A DNA stretch of 20,228 nt from Acidiferrobacter sp. (GTDB taxonomy: Bacteria > Pseudomonadota > Gammaproteobacteria > Arenicellales > UBA868): the NCBI GenBank assembly GCA_002694065.1, contig NZKZ01000101.1:1-20228 (forward strand). The letters run 5' to 3'. Positions 14,491 through 20,228 of the stretch are shown here, one piece after another. The first letter of the stretch is position 1. Each line of letters starts with the position of its first letter. The notes below the pieces were generated by a model. The model saw only the letters and a program-made list of their open reading frames with translations, ran no database searches and was not told the origin of the DNA. The position numbers and the translations under genes were made by a program.

Positions 14491-15372
14491 GTGAGCCAGA
14501 CCCCGAACGTTTCCCGACTTCCCGGCGTCCTGTATGTGGTGGCTACGCCAATCGGTCATCTTGGGGATGTATCGGCTCGTGCCGCCAAAGTGCTTCATGA
14601 AGCTGACGTTATCGTTGCCGAGGACACGCGTCATACCCGGAGGCTGCTCAATCATCTTGGCGTTGCTTCGCCCAAACTGATTGCTTTGCACGAGCACAAC
14701 GAAGCGCGCCAGCTGTCCAGAGTGATCCAGATGATTGCCTCCGGCCAGCAGGTTGCGCTCGTGAGCGATGCCGGCACGCCATTGATCAGTGATCCCGGCT
14801 ACCGCCTGGTAGACAGGGCGACAAGCGAAGAACTCCGTGTGGTGGCCGTGCCGGGGCCAAGTGCCGTGACGGCCGCGCTTTCGGTTTCCGGCCTGCCGAC
14901 GGACCGCTTTGTTTTTGAGGGGTTTCTCCCGCCGCGGGCTGAGGCCCGCCGTACACGCCTGCGTCTGCTCTCCACCGAGAGTCGCACGCTGGTATTTTTT
15001 GAGTCGCCCAAACGGGTGGCAGACACACTGTTTGATATCGCCGGAATCTTTGGTGACGGTCGGCTCGTGTCTTATTGTCGTGAGCTGACAAAACGGTTTG
15101 AGTCGGTTGAGCGCGCCACAGCGGGAGCGTTGGCGGCAAAGCTTCAGGCGCAAAAAGAAAAGATTAAAGGCGAAATTGTCCTGGTCGTGAAAGGAGCGAA
15201 AGAAGCTGATTCCGGCAAACCCATTGATGAGACGTTGTTGGTTGAGCTGCTGGCTGGAGCGTTACCGCCGCGTAAAGCGAGTGACATTGCGGCACAACTG
15301 ACCGGTGGAAAAAAGAACGATTTTTACAAACGCATATTGCAGCAATCCGAAAAAGACCGTAGCTCTTCCTAA
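14491..15372 (+). CDS. rsmI: 16S rRNA 2'-O-ribose C1402 methyltransferase RsmI
   Basis: 293 aa tetrapyrrole-methylase-fold enzyme that 2'-O-methylates C1402 of 16S rRNA using SAM, tuning the decoding centre together with RsmH (N4 of the same base), which is encoded 2.3 kb downstream. Motifs in order: YVVATPIGHLGDVS near 15-28, VAEDTRHTRRLL, ALHEHNE, ALVSDAGTPLISDPG and PGPSAVTAALSVSGLP. GTG 14491 begins the family-like protein; upstream the frame stays open to 14197 but overlaps the start of lpoA on the other strand. No strong ribosome site is seen. The gene is followed after about 40 bp by rnpB. Confidence 0.95.
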   Translation: MSQTPNVSRLPGVLYVVATPIGHLGDVSARAAKVLHEADVIVAEDTRHTRRLLNHLGVASPKLIALHEHNEARQLSRVIQMIASGQQVALVSDAGTPLISDPGYRLVDRATSEELRVVAVPGPSAVTAALSVSGLPTDRFVFEGFLPPRAEARRTRLRLLSTESRTLVFFESPKRVADTLFDIAGIFGDGRLVSYCRELTKRFESVERATAGALAAKLQAQKEKIKGEIVLVVKGAKEADSGKPIDETLLVELLAGALPPRKASDIAAQLTGGKKNDFYKRILQQSEKDRSSS

Positions 15373-15379
15373 TGGCAAC

Positions 15380-15406
15380 TTGCACATTCCTTGTGGTCGG
15401 TTTAAG
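15380..15406 (+). promoter_or_regulatory. Possible rnpB promoter
   Basis: TTTAAG at 15401-15406 sits 9 bp before the predicted 5' end of RNase P RNA, the right place for a -10 element. TTGCAC at 15380-15385 could be the -35, but the spacer of 15 bp is short and both hexamers are poor. Position is the main support. Confidence 0.3.
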
Positions 15407-15414
15407 TTGACGTC

Positions 15415-15801
15415 TGGAGTCGGCCGGGCAACCGCGGTCCTGAAATCTGCTGCAGACCGCGCAAGGTTTGTGGCGGAGCAGGGCGGAGGAAAGTCCGGGC
15501 TCCACAGGGCAGGGTGCCAGATAACCTCTGGGCGGCGTGAGCCGACGGAAAGTGCCACAGAAAACATACCGCCGCGGATCTGTCTCAAGACGGTTCGCGG
15601 TAAGGGTGAAAAGGTGCGGTAAGAGCGCACCGCGTTCACGGTAACGGGGACGGCAGGGCAAACCCCACCCGGAGCAAGACCAAATAGGGACCCCTATGCG
15701 CGGCCCGCGCTGGGTCCGGGTAGGTCGCTTGAGGCGTACGGTGACGTGCGTTCGAGATGAATGGTTGCCCTCGACAGAACCCGGCTTACAGGCCGACTCC
15801 A
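15415..15801 (+). ncRNA. rnpB: RNase P RNA (bacterial class A)
   Basis: Catalytic RNA that trims the 5' leader of tRNA precursors. The conserved core is unmistakable: GAGGAAAGTCCGGGCTCC (P4 side, about 15488-15505), CAGGGTGCCAG, GTAAGGGTGAAAAGGTGCGG, CCCGGAGCAAGACCAAATAG, then AGATGAATGGTTGCC and GACAGAACCCGGCTTACA near the 3' end. The ends were set by the P1 helix: GGAGTCGGCC at 15416-15425 pairs perfectly with GGCCGACTCC at 15791-15800, plus a T-A pair outside. Length is about 387 nt, close to E. coli M1 RNA (377). ATTTTTCTTC follows directly and may help end transcription. The location between rsmI and mraZ matches Pseudomonas. Open frames across this stretch on either strand are spurious. 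Confidence 0.97.
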
Positions 15802-15834
15802 TTTTTCTTCATTAAAACAAGTATCTGAAGAAAG

Positions 15835-15843
15835 TTATCCACA
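15835..15843 (+). promoter_or_regulatory. Consensus DnaA box
   Basis: TTATCCACA is an exact match to the strict E. coli DnaA box. It lies 34 bp after rnpB and about 130 bp before the -35 of the mra promoter. No cluster of further perfect boxes is present, so this is not an origin. It may be chance or a regulatory DnaA site. Confidence 0.45.
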
Positions 15844-15939
15844 GATTACTTGAAGTTGTCTTCTGCCAGACGGTCTCAAACTGCCTCGAAGGTCGCCTGA
15901 TCCCCTAGTGCCAAGACCTGGATTCTGGTCAGGCCATTT

Positions 15940-15970
15940 CTCAAAAACACTGATTTTTCAGTCAATTGAG
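15940..15970. repeat. Nested inverted repeat just upstream of the mra promoter
   Basis: CTCAA (15940-15944) and TTGAG (15966-15970) enclose a perfect ACTGA-TTTT-TCAGT hairpin (15949-15962). The outer arm ends 2 bp before the TTGACA -35 box. The shape fits a dimeric repressor or activator site; no protein can be named. Confidence 0.5.
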
Positions 15971-15972
15971 GG

Positions 15973-16002
15973 TTGACAGTCCGATATCTTGATACCTATA
16001 GT
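15973..16002 (+). promoter_or_regulatory. Strong sigma-70 promoter for the mra/dcw cluster
   Basis: A perfect -35 TTGACA (15973-15978) is followed after 18 bp by TATAGT (15997-16002), 5/6 to the -10 consensus. Predicted transcription start is near 16009. This is the best promoter in the window and sits where Pmra should be, but it is about 330 bp upstream of the mraZ ATG, which makes the leader unusually long. Confidence 0.8.
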
Positions 16003-16011
16003 GTCGCTCAG

Positions 16012-16026
16012 TGGGAATTTGTGGGA
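16012..16026 (+). promoter_or_regulatory. MraZ-box direct repeats
   Basis: GTGGGAATTT followed by GTGGGAAAAA gives two TGGGA units spaced exactly 10 bp (16012-16016 and 16022-16026). MraZ is known to bind TGGGN repeats separated by 5 bp next to its own promoter. A further TGGGT occurs at 16054-16058 and AGGGA at 16039-16043, out of phase. The sites lie just past the predicted transcription start, which suits repression of the dcw operon by the product of its first gene. Confidence 0.7.
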
Positions 16027-16137
16027 AAAAAAGCAAAAAGGGATCGGAAAATGTGGGTAAAAAAATCTTGCGAACAGTTTTCCACCCGATGGCCTGAAAA
16101 AACAACACAAAAAGACCTGGAAATTTTTCGGATGCCG

Positions 16138-16159
16138 TGGATGGCGGCTAATCCATCCA
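16138..16159 (+). other. Leader RNA hairpin
   Basis: TGGATGG (16138-16144) pairs perfectly with CCATCCA (16153-16159) around an 8-base loop. It lies in the transcribed leader between the mra promoter and the strong GC hairpin, 25 bp upstream of the latter. It may be part of a folded leader or of a short RNA ending at that hairpin. Confidence 0.4.
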
Positions 16160-16184
16160 AATCCTCATCCTCCTTTGGTGATTG

Positions 16185-16214
16185 CCCGGCCCCGCGAGGG
16201 GCCGGGATTTCTTT
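16185..16214 (+). terminator. Strong terminator-like hairpin inside the mraZ leader
   Basis: CCCGGCCCC (16185-16193) pairs perfectly with GGGGCCGGG (16198-16206) around a GCGA tetraloop of the stable GNRA type, followed by ATTTCTTTC, a broken T-rich tail. It is oriented for plus-strand transcription; the minus strand has no T tail. Because it lies between the strong promoter at 15973 and mraZ, it should either end a short RNA of about 205 nt or act as an attenuator of the dcw operon. The interrupted T tail suggests partial termination. Confidence 0.6.
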
Positions 16215-16248
16215 CGAGAACTGACCCATTGCGGGCATGAGGCGGTTT

Positions 16249-16267
16249 GCGTCGTCCCGGACGACGC
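16249..16267 (+). repeat. Perfect inverted repeat upstream of mraZ
   Basis: GCGTCGTC (16249-16256) and GACGACGC (16260-16267) form a perfect 8-bp dyad with a CCG centre. No T run follows, so it is not a terminator. It could be a second leader hairpin or an operator for a promoter closer to mraZ. TTGCGT overlaps its left arm, but no good -10 stands at the right distance. The rest of 16268-16339 holds only GA-rich sequence and the mraZ ribosome site. Confidence 0.5.
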
Positions 16268-16339
16268 TGATTCATAGAGCAGATAAGCAAATTTAGGGTC
16301 AGGAGCGAAGGGCAGAGATGGAGGAGGTCAGCGTTAACG

Positions 16340-16798
16340 ATGTTTAGAGGGGCCAGCACCTTGAATCTCGACAGCAAAGGACGATTTGCTGTCCCGACGA
16401 TACATCGAGAACCGCTCGCTGAGAGGTGCCAGGGCCGGCTTGTACTGACTGTTAACAACACCCGGGAGCGCTGTCTTTGGATATATCCGCAGGATGAGTG
16501 GGAACGGGTCGAGCAAAAAGTAGTTGCACTGCCAAGTTTCGATCCCGCCGCTCAAGCCCTGAAACGTTTTCTGATTGGGTACGCATCCGATTGCGAACTG
16601 GATAGCGCGAACCGCGTCAGGATTCCAGCGCCCCTTCGTGAATTCGCAGCGTTGGAAAAACACATCGTACTGATCGGACAGGGTAATAAGTTTGAACTCT
16701 GGGATGAGTCACGGTGGAAGGCAAGATGTGACGAATGGCTGGCTGTGCAAACAGGTGAAGAGCGCCTGTCTGTAGAGCTTGAATCCCTCTCACTGTAG
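16340..16798 (+). CDS. mraZ: Transcriptional regulator MraZ
   Basis: 152 aa, normal length. Two copies of the AbrB-like MraZ fold are marked by the DxxxR motifs LDSKGR (Asp11-Arg15) and LDSANR (Asp88-Arg92). MraZ forms a ring and represses its own dcw operon by binding TGGGN repeats, which are seen about 320 bp upstream. ATG 16340 starts the canonical MFRGA sequence. A strong GGAGG is present but 12 bp away, longer than ideal. It opens the division and cell-wall cluster, and the GTG of rsmH follows 12 bp after its stop. Confidence 0.97.
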   Translation: MFRGASTLNLDSKGRFAVPTIHREPLAERCQGRLVLTVNNTRERCLWIYPQDEWERVEQKVVALPSFDPAAQALKRFLIGYASDCELDSANRVRIPAPLREFAALEKHIVLIGQGNKFELWDESRWKARCDEWLAVQTGEERLSVELESLSL

Positions 16799-16810
16799 GG
16801 CGACAGAATC

Positions 16811-17755
16811 GTGCTGGCCGCACCCCACTCCCCCGTTATGACGGCAGAGGTGGTCAAGGCGCTAGATCCCAGTGAAGACAGCATCCTCGTGGATGCCACC
16901 TTCGGACGCGGCGGACATACCCGGGCTCTGCTTGACCGACTGGGCACCAATGGACGTGTCTACGCAATGGATCGGGATCCCGAGGCGTGTGCGATTGCCC
17001 GGGACTGGGCACAGGGGGAGCACCGGTTAACAGTGGTGCACGCCCCTTTCTCGAAACTCTCCGATGAACTGCATGCAGCCGGAATCGCGGGACAGGTTTC
17101 TGGCATCGTGCTTGACCTGGGCGTGTCATCACCGCAACTGGATGATCCCGGGCGGGGATTCAGTTTTATGCGCGATGGACCCCTGGACATGCGCATGGAT
17201 CCCTCGCAGGGTGTTCCCGTGCAGGACTGGCTTGCCGATGTCTCAGAGGAAGACCTGGTCGATGTTTTAAGGCGTTTTGGCGAAGAGCGTTATGCCCGCC
17301 GTATTGCGCGAGCTATCGTCGATGCCCGGACTGAAGCCCCCCTGACCACGACGGGTGAGTTGTCGTCTCTGGTGGATGCCTGCGTGCCTACGCGGGAGCA
17401 GGGAAAGCATCCCGCTACCCGGACTTTTCAGGCACTTCGCTTATTCATCAATCAGGAACTCGCGGAACTGGACGCGGTCCTGCCGCAGGCGATTGAGATG
17501 CTTGAACCAGGCGGTCGTCTGGTCGTTATCAGTTTTCACTCTCTGGAGGACCGACGGGTCAAAAGATTCTTTCACGACACCGCTAAGGCGGACCCCTTTC
17601 CGCCAGATCTTCCGGTGCGAGCGGACGAGATTTCACCGGCCATCCTGCGCCCGGCAAAGCCCCAACGGCCCTCTGCCGGTGAGGTGGCAGTTAACCCACG
17701 CGCCCGCAGCGCGATTCTGCGCTGGGCACAAAAAACACCCGGCGGTCATGCATGA
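16811..17755 (+). CDS. rsmH: 16S rRNA N4-methyltransferase RsmH (MraW)
   Basis: 314 aa SAM-dependent enzyme that methylates N4 of C1402 in 16S rRNA. The SAM-binding motif VDATFGRGGHTRALL starts at 27, with AMDRDPEA next. The block LDLGVSSPQLDDPGRGFSF, then HPATRTFQALRLFINQEL, and the ending VISFHSLEDRRVKRFF are all characteristic. Translation starts at GTG 16811 with a weak AGGG upstream. The stop overlaps the ftsL start as ATGA. It acts on the same nucleotide as RsmI in this window, so both enzymes for C1402 modification are encoded within 3.3 kb. Confidence 0.97.
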   Translation: MLAAPHSPVMTAEVVKALDPSEDSILVDATFGRGGHTRALLDRLGTNGRVYAMDRDPEACAIARDWAQGEHRLTVVHAPFSKLSDELHAAGIAGQVSGIVLDLGVSSPQLDDPGRGFSFMRDGPLDMRMDPSQGVPVQDWLADVSEEDLVDVLRRFGEERYARRIARAIVDARTEAPLTTTGELSSLVDACVPTREQGKHPATRTFQALRLFINQELAELDAVLPQAIEMLEPGGRLVVISFHSLEDRRVKRFFHDTAKADPFPPDLPVRADEISPAILRPAKPQRPSAGEVAVNPRARSAILRWAQKTPGGHA

Positions 17756-18021
17756 AGTGGATCGGATTTTTGAGTGTGATCTCGCTGGTATCCGCGCTCT
17801 GCGTGGTGGTCGTGCGTCACCAGAACCGGCTCGAGTTCCTTCAGGTGCGATCGGCCGAAGAGCAACGGGACCAATTGAATGACGAGTGGGGTCGATTGCA
17901 ATTGGAGAAGGCAACCTGGGCGCGCCATAACCTGGTCGAGCAGGCCGCCAGACAGGAGTTGGGCATGGTGACACCCGGCCCCACGGATATTGTCGTAGTG
18001 CAGTTGGAGACAAGGCCGTGA
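17752..18021 (+). CDS. ftsL: Cell division protein FtsL
   Basis: 89 aa, typical of short proteobacterial FtsL. A tiny cytoplasmic tip, one membrane span (about residues 4-21) and a periplasmic coiled coil (about 24-70), with LEFLQVRSAEEQRDQLNDEW and QLEKATWARHNLVEQAA as its heptad-rich parts, can be seen. The ending ELGMVTPGPTDIVVV is common in FtsL. It forms a trimer with FtsB and FtsQ that signals to FtsWI at the septum. Start overlaps the rsmH stop (ATGA) and stop overlaps the ftsI start (GTGA), so translation is coupled on both sides. Confidence 0.92.
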   Translation: MKWIGFLSVISLVSALCVVVVRHQNRLEFLQVRSAEEQRDQLNDEWGRLQLEKATWARHNLVEQAARQELGMVTPGPTDIVVVQLETRP

Positions 18022-19754
18022 AATTGACTGCCAAACGGCGAACCCCCAAGAGTTACTCTCGTTTGCGGCAGGGAATCGTTCTCGGGGGGGTGTGCCTTGG
18101 AATGAGCGTTCTGGGGGTCCGCGCTTTCCAGGTCCAGATCCTTGACAGTTCCCGTCTGCAGGCAGAGGGCGCCGCCCGTCAGTTGCGCAATATCGCGGTG
18201 AAACCGGAAAGAGGTCGGATCGTTGATCGCAACGGAGATGTGCTCGCGGTCAGTACGCCCCTCGACGCCGTTTGGGCGCATCCACTCACGCTGATGCACG
18301 CGCCTGAGGAATGGCCACGGCTTGCCGAGGCTTTAGGGATGAGCCTCTCGCAGATCTCTAGCCTGCTGGATCGATATCAGGATCGCGAGTTTATGTACCT
18401 GCGCAGGCACTTGCCGCCAGCAGAAGCGGCGCGGGTCGAAAGTCTCGCGATCCCAGGCGTCAGCTCACTTCGGGAGTACGGTCGCTACTATCCGGCGGGA
18501 CCGATTACCAGCCATGTCCTGGGCTTTACCGACGTGGATGATCGGGGGCAGGAGGGGATCGAACGGGCGTTCGACAGCCACTTGGCGGGTGTCGAGGGGC
18601 GTAAGCGCGTGTTGCGCGACCGCAAGGGCAGAATCGTAGAGGATATTGAAAGTATTCGGCCCGTCTACCACGGTCGGGATCTCCAACTGAGTCTGGATCT
18701 CAGGATTCAGGTCTCAGCACAACATCATTTGGCACAGAGCGTTCGGGATACCAGGGCGTTGGGCGCGTCGGCCGTGATGCTGGATGTGAACACCGGCGAA
18801 GTGCTGGCGATGACAAACGTGCCGGACTTTAATCCGAATAACCGCTCGGATATGACGCCAGAGCATTTTCGCAATCGATCGGTAACGGACGTATTTGAGC
18901 CCGGATCGACGGTTAAGCCTTTCACTATATCGATGGCGCTCGCCAGCGGGCGTTTTTCTGTAGAGACGCCTGTTTCCACGAGCCCGGGTATTCACTATGT
19001 CGGCCGTGATCCAGTCAGGGACATTCATGATTACGGAGATCTGACGCTCGGCGGTGTGCTGGTCAAGTCCAGCAATGTTGGCACGGCCAAGGTCGCGATG
19101 GAGCTGGCCCCTGAGGAGCTATACGGCATTCTTGCCAAGGTCGGGTTTGGTCAGGCAACCGGTATCGAACTTCCCGGAGAGGTTGATGGCAGTCTGCTGA
19201 AACGGGAGCGCTGGCGCCCCATTGAGCACGCGACCTTGTCTTTTGGTTACGGCCTGTCCTCAACGCAGGTACAGCTCGCCCGGGCCTATGCGGTGCTGGC
19301 TTCGGGAGGGGTTTTGCGGCCCGTGACTCTAAAGCGGCAAACGGGAAAAGTTCCGGGAAAGCAGGTGCTCTCAGGAGAGACCGCGCGTCAGATCAACACG
19401 CTGCTCGAGCAGGTCGTGAGTGCTGACGGTACTGCCAAGCGTGCAGCCGTACCCGCCTATCGTGTCGCAGGAAAAACCGGAACCGTGCATAAGGTGAGCC
19501 CGGCCGGCGGGTATGAGGCAGACCGGTATCAGTCGCTCTTTGTGGGCTTTGCTCCGGTGTCAGCACCGCGTTTTGTTCTGGCCGTGATGGTGGATGAACC
19601 CCGAGGGAAATACTTCGGCGGCGAAGTGGCGGCGCCGGTTTTCGCCCGGATCATGGCTGACGCTTTGCGCATGCACGGCATTCGACCGGATGCCGACATG
19701 GATTCGGGGGTCACGGTTGTGGCCAGCATGTCACCCGGAGAGAACGGGGCATGA
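18018..19754 (+). CDS. ftsI: Peptidoglycan transpeptidase FtsI (PBP3)
   Basis: 578 aa division-specific class B penicillin-binding protein. One membrane span is near 18-36. The pedestal domain carries RGRIVDRNGDVLAVS near 67-81. The transpeptidase domain has the full active-site set: STVK with nucleophile Ser297 and Lys300, SSN at 351-353, and KTG at 486-488. It cross-links septal peptidoglycan as partner of FtsW. Length and motif order are normal. GTG 18018 overlaps the ftsL stop, and the stop overlaps the ATG of murE. No fusion or damage is seen. Confidence 0.97.
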   Translation: MKLTAKRRTPKSYSRLRQGIVLGGVCLGMSVLGVRAFQVQILDSSRLQAEGAARQLRNIAVKPERGRIVDRNGDVLAVSTPLDAVWAHPLTLMHAPEEWPRLAEALGMSLSQISSLLDRYQDREFMYLRRHLPPAEAARVESLAIPGVSSLREYGRYYPAGPITSHVLGFTDVDDRGQEGIERAFDSHLAGVEGRKRVLRDRKGRIVEDIESIRPVYHGRDLQLSLDLRIQVSAQHHLAQSVRDTRALGASAVMLDVNTGEVLAMTNVPDFNPNNRSDMTPEHFRNRSVTDVFEPGSTVKPFTISMALASGRFSVETPVSTSPGIHYVGRDPVRDIHDYGDLTLGGVLVKSSNVGTAKVAMELAPEELYGILAKVGFGQATGIELPGEVDGSLLKRERWRPIEHATLSFGYGLSSTQVQLARAYAVLASGGVLRPVTLKRQTGKVPGKQVLSGETARQINTLLEQVVSADGTAKRAAVPAYRVAGKTGTVHKVSPAGGYEADRYQSLFVGFAPVSAPRFVLAVMVDEPRGKYFGGEVAAPVFARIMADALRMHGIRPDADMDSGVTVVASMSPGENGA

Positions 19755-20228
19755 ACCTCGCCCTGACGCAACCGGCACAATCGCTCGGTCATCTGATTAA
19801 CGGGCTGGTGCCGCCGCATACTGAATTGCCCTCAACACTGATCAGCCATCTGACGTTGGATAGTCGGGAAGTCTCCTCGGGTAGTCTTTTCCTTGGTGTG
19901 CCAGGGGAGAAAACCGACGGCCGCCGATTCGTGGACCAGGCGTTACGGGCCGGAGCCGCTGCGGTTCTCGTGGAAGGACACGAATGGGATGCGAGTCAAT
20001 CCCGCACAAACTGTTTTCCGGTTGATGATCTGAAGAAGCAAGTCGGTCTGATTGCCAACCGTTTCTTCGGGTCGCCCTCGCATGCCTTGTGTGTCATCGG
20101 CATCACAGGCACCAACGGCAAAACCACCTGCGCCTCGCTTCTTGCTCAGGCGCTCGGTCTGCTGGGACACCAGAGCGGATTGATCGGAACCACGGGGTGG
20201 GGCATGACGGGCGATCTGCAGCCCGCCG
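19751..20228 (+). CDS. murE: UDP-MurNAc-tripeptide synthetase MurE (3' end beyond window)
   Basis: The first 159 residues of a ligase of about 490-500 aa. MurE adds the third amino acid, normally meso-diaminopimelate in Gram-negatives, to UDP-MurNAc-L-Ala-D-Glu. The N-terminal domain shows LTLDSREVSSGSLFLGVPG, which binds the UDP part, and the ATP-binding P-loop GTNGKTT is at 120-126. ATG 19751 overlaps the ftsI TGA. The DAP-recognition motif lies beyond the window, so the amino-acid choice cannot be checked here. Confidence 0.96.
   Translation, partial: MNLALTQPAQSLGHLINGLVPPHTELPSTLISHLTLDSREVSSGSLFLGVPGEKTDGRRFVDQALRAGAAAVLVEGHEWDASQSRTNCFPVDDLKKQVGLIANRFFGSPSHALCVIGITGTNGKTTCASLLAQALGLLGHQSGLIGTTGWGMTGDLQPA

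Noticed and set aside
15164..15802. A 212-aa minus-strand open frame and other frames across 15262-15639
   Set aside because: They lie across RNase P RNA, whose conserved core and closing P1 helix explain the sequence; antisense frames over rnpB are frequent false genes.
15835..16090. A replication origin in the rnpB-mraZ gap
   Set aside because: Only one perfect DnaA box is present, there is no unwinding-element series, and dnaA, gyrB or gidA are not nearby.
15973..16224. An 83-aa plus-strand frame in the rnpB-mraZ gap
   Set aside because: Its 'start' codon is the TTG of the TTGACA -35 box, and it runs through the MraZ repeats and the GC hairpin; no ribosome site and low-complexity Lys-rich content.

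Overview
The window looks like ordinary chromosomal core from an autotrophic gammaproteobacterium. It has moderately high GC, dense gene packing and no mobile elements, CRISPR array or tRNA that I could see. Two things point to this group. First, the order rsmI / lpoA-yraN-diaA(gmhA)-dolP together with rnpB and the dcw genes mraZ-rsmH-ftsL-ftsI-murE is a gammaproteobacterial arrangement, known in Pseudomonas and partly in E. coli. Second, a proteobacterial phosphoribulokinase beside a CbbR-type LysR regulator means the Calvin cycle is present. A chemolithotrophic or phototrophic sulfur oxidiser is a reasonable guess; RubisCO itself is not in the window.

Layout. 1-330 is the 3' end of a LON substrate-binding-domain protein. 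362-2150 (minus) carries cysG (siroheme synthase) and an overlapping small Rieske [2Fe-2S] protein. 2324-4563 (plus) is a MoxR-type AAA+ ATPase coupled to a metallopeptidase-like/VWA protein. 4570-5004 (minus) is a short Sel1-repeat protein. 5178-9284 is the carbon-fixation block: a TrpD2-like phosphoribosyltransferase, phosphoribulokinase (minus), and two LysR regulators (the first CbbR-like, the second CysL/YeiE-like). The gaps in this block hold several LysR-style T-N11-A palindromes. 9314-9667 is a small protein I do not recognise, followed by rppH (RNA pyrophosphohydrolase).

10334-14414 (minus) is an envelope operon: lpoA, yraN, gmhA/diaA, dolP-like lipoprotein and rfaE2. It supplies the activator of peptidoglycan synthase PBP1A, an outer-membrane BON lipoprotein and two candidate ADP-heptose biosynthesis steps. 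rsmI diverges from lpoA and is followed by rnpB (RNase P RNA), whose P1 stem closes perfectly. A gap of about 540 bp then holds a consensus DnaA box, a strong sigma-70 promoter, GTGGGA repeats resembling MraZ sites, and a strong GC hairpin with a T-rich tail before mraZ. The dcw genes follow with stop/start overlaps at rsmH/ftsL, ftsL/ftsI and ftsI/murE; murE runs off the end.

Most of the window is well-known biology. The parts most worth a second look are the long mraZ leader with its terminator-like hairpin, the cluster of LysR operators in the carbon-fixation block, and the MoxR/metallopeptidase-VWA pair.
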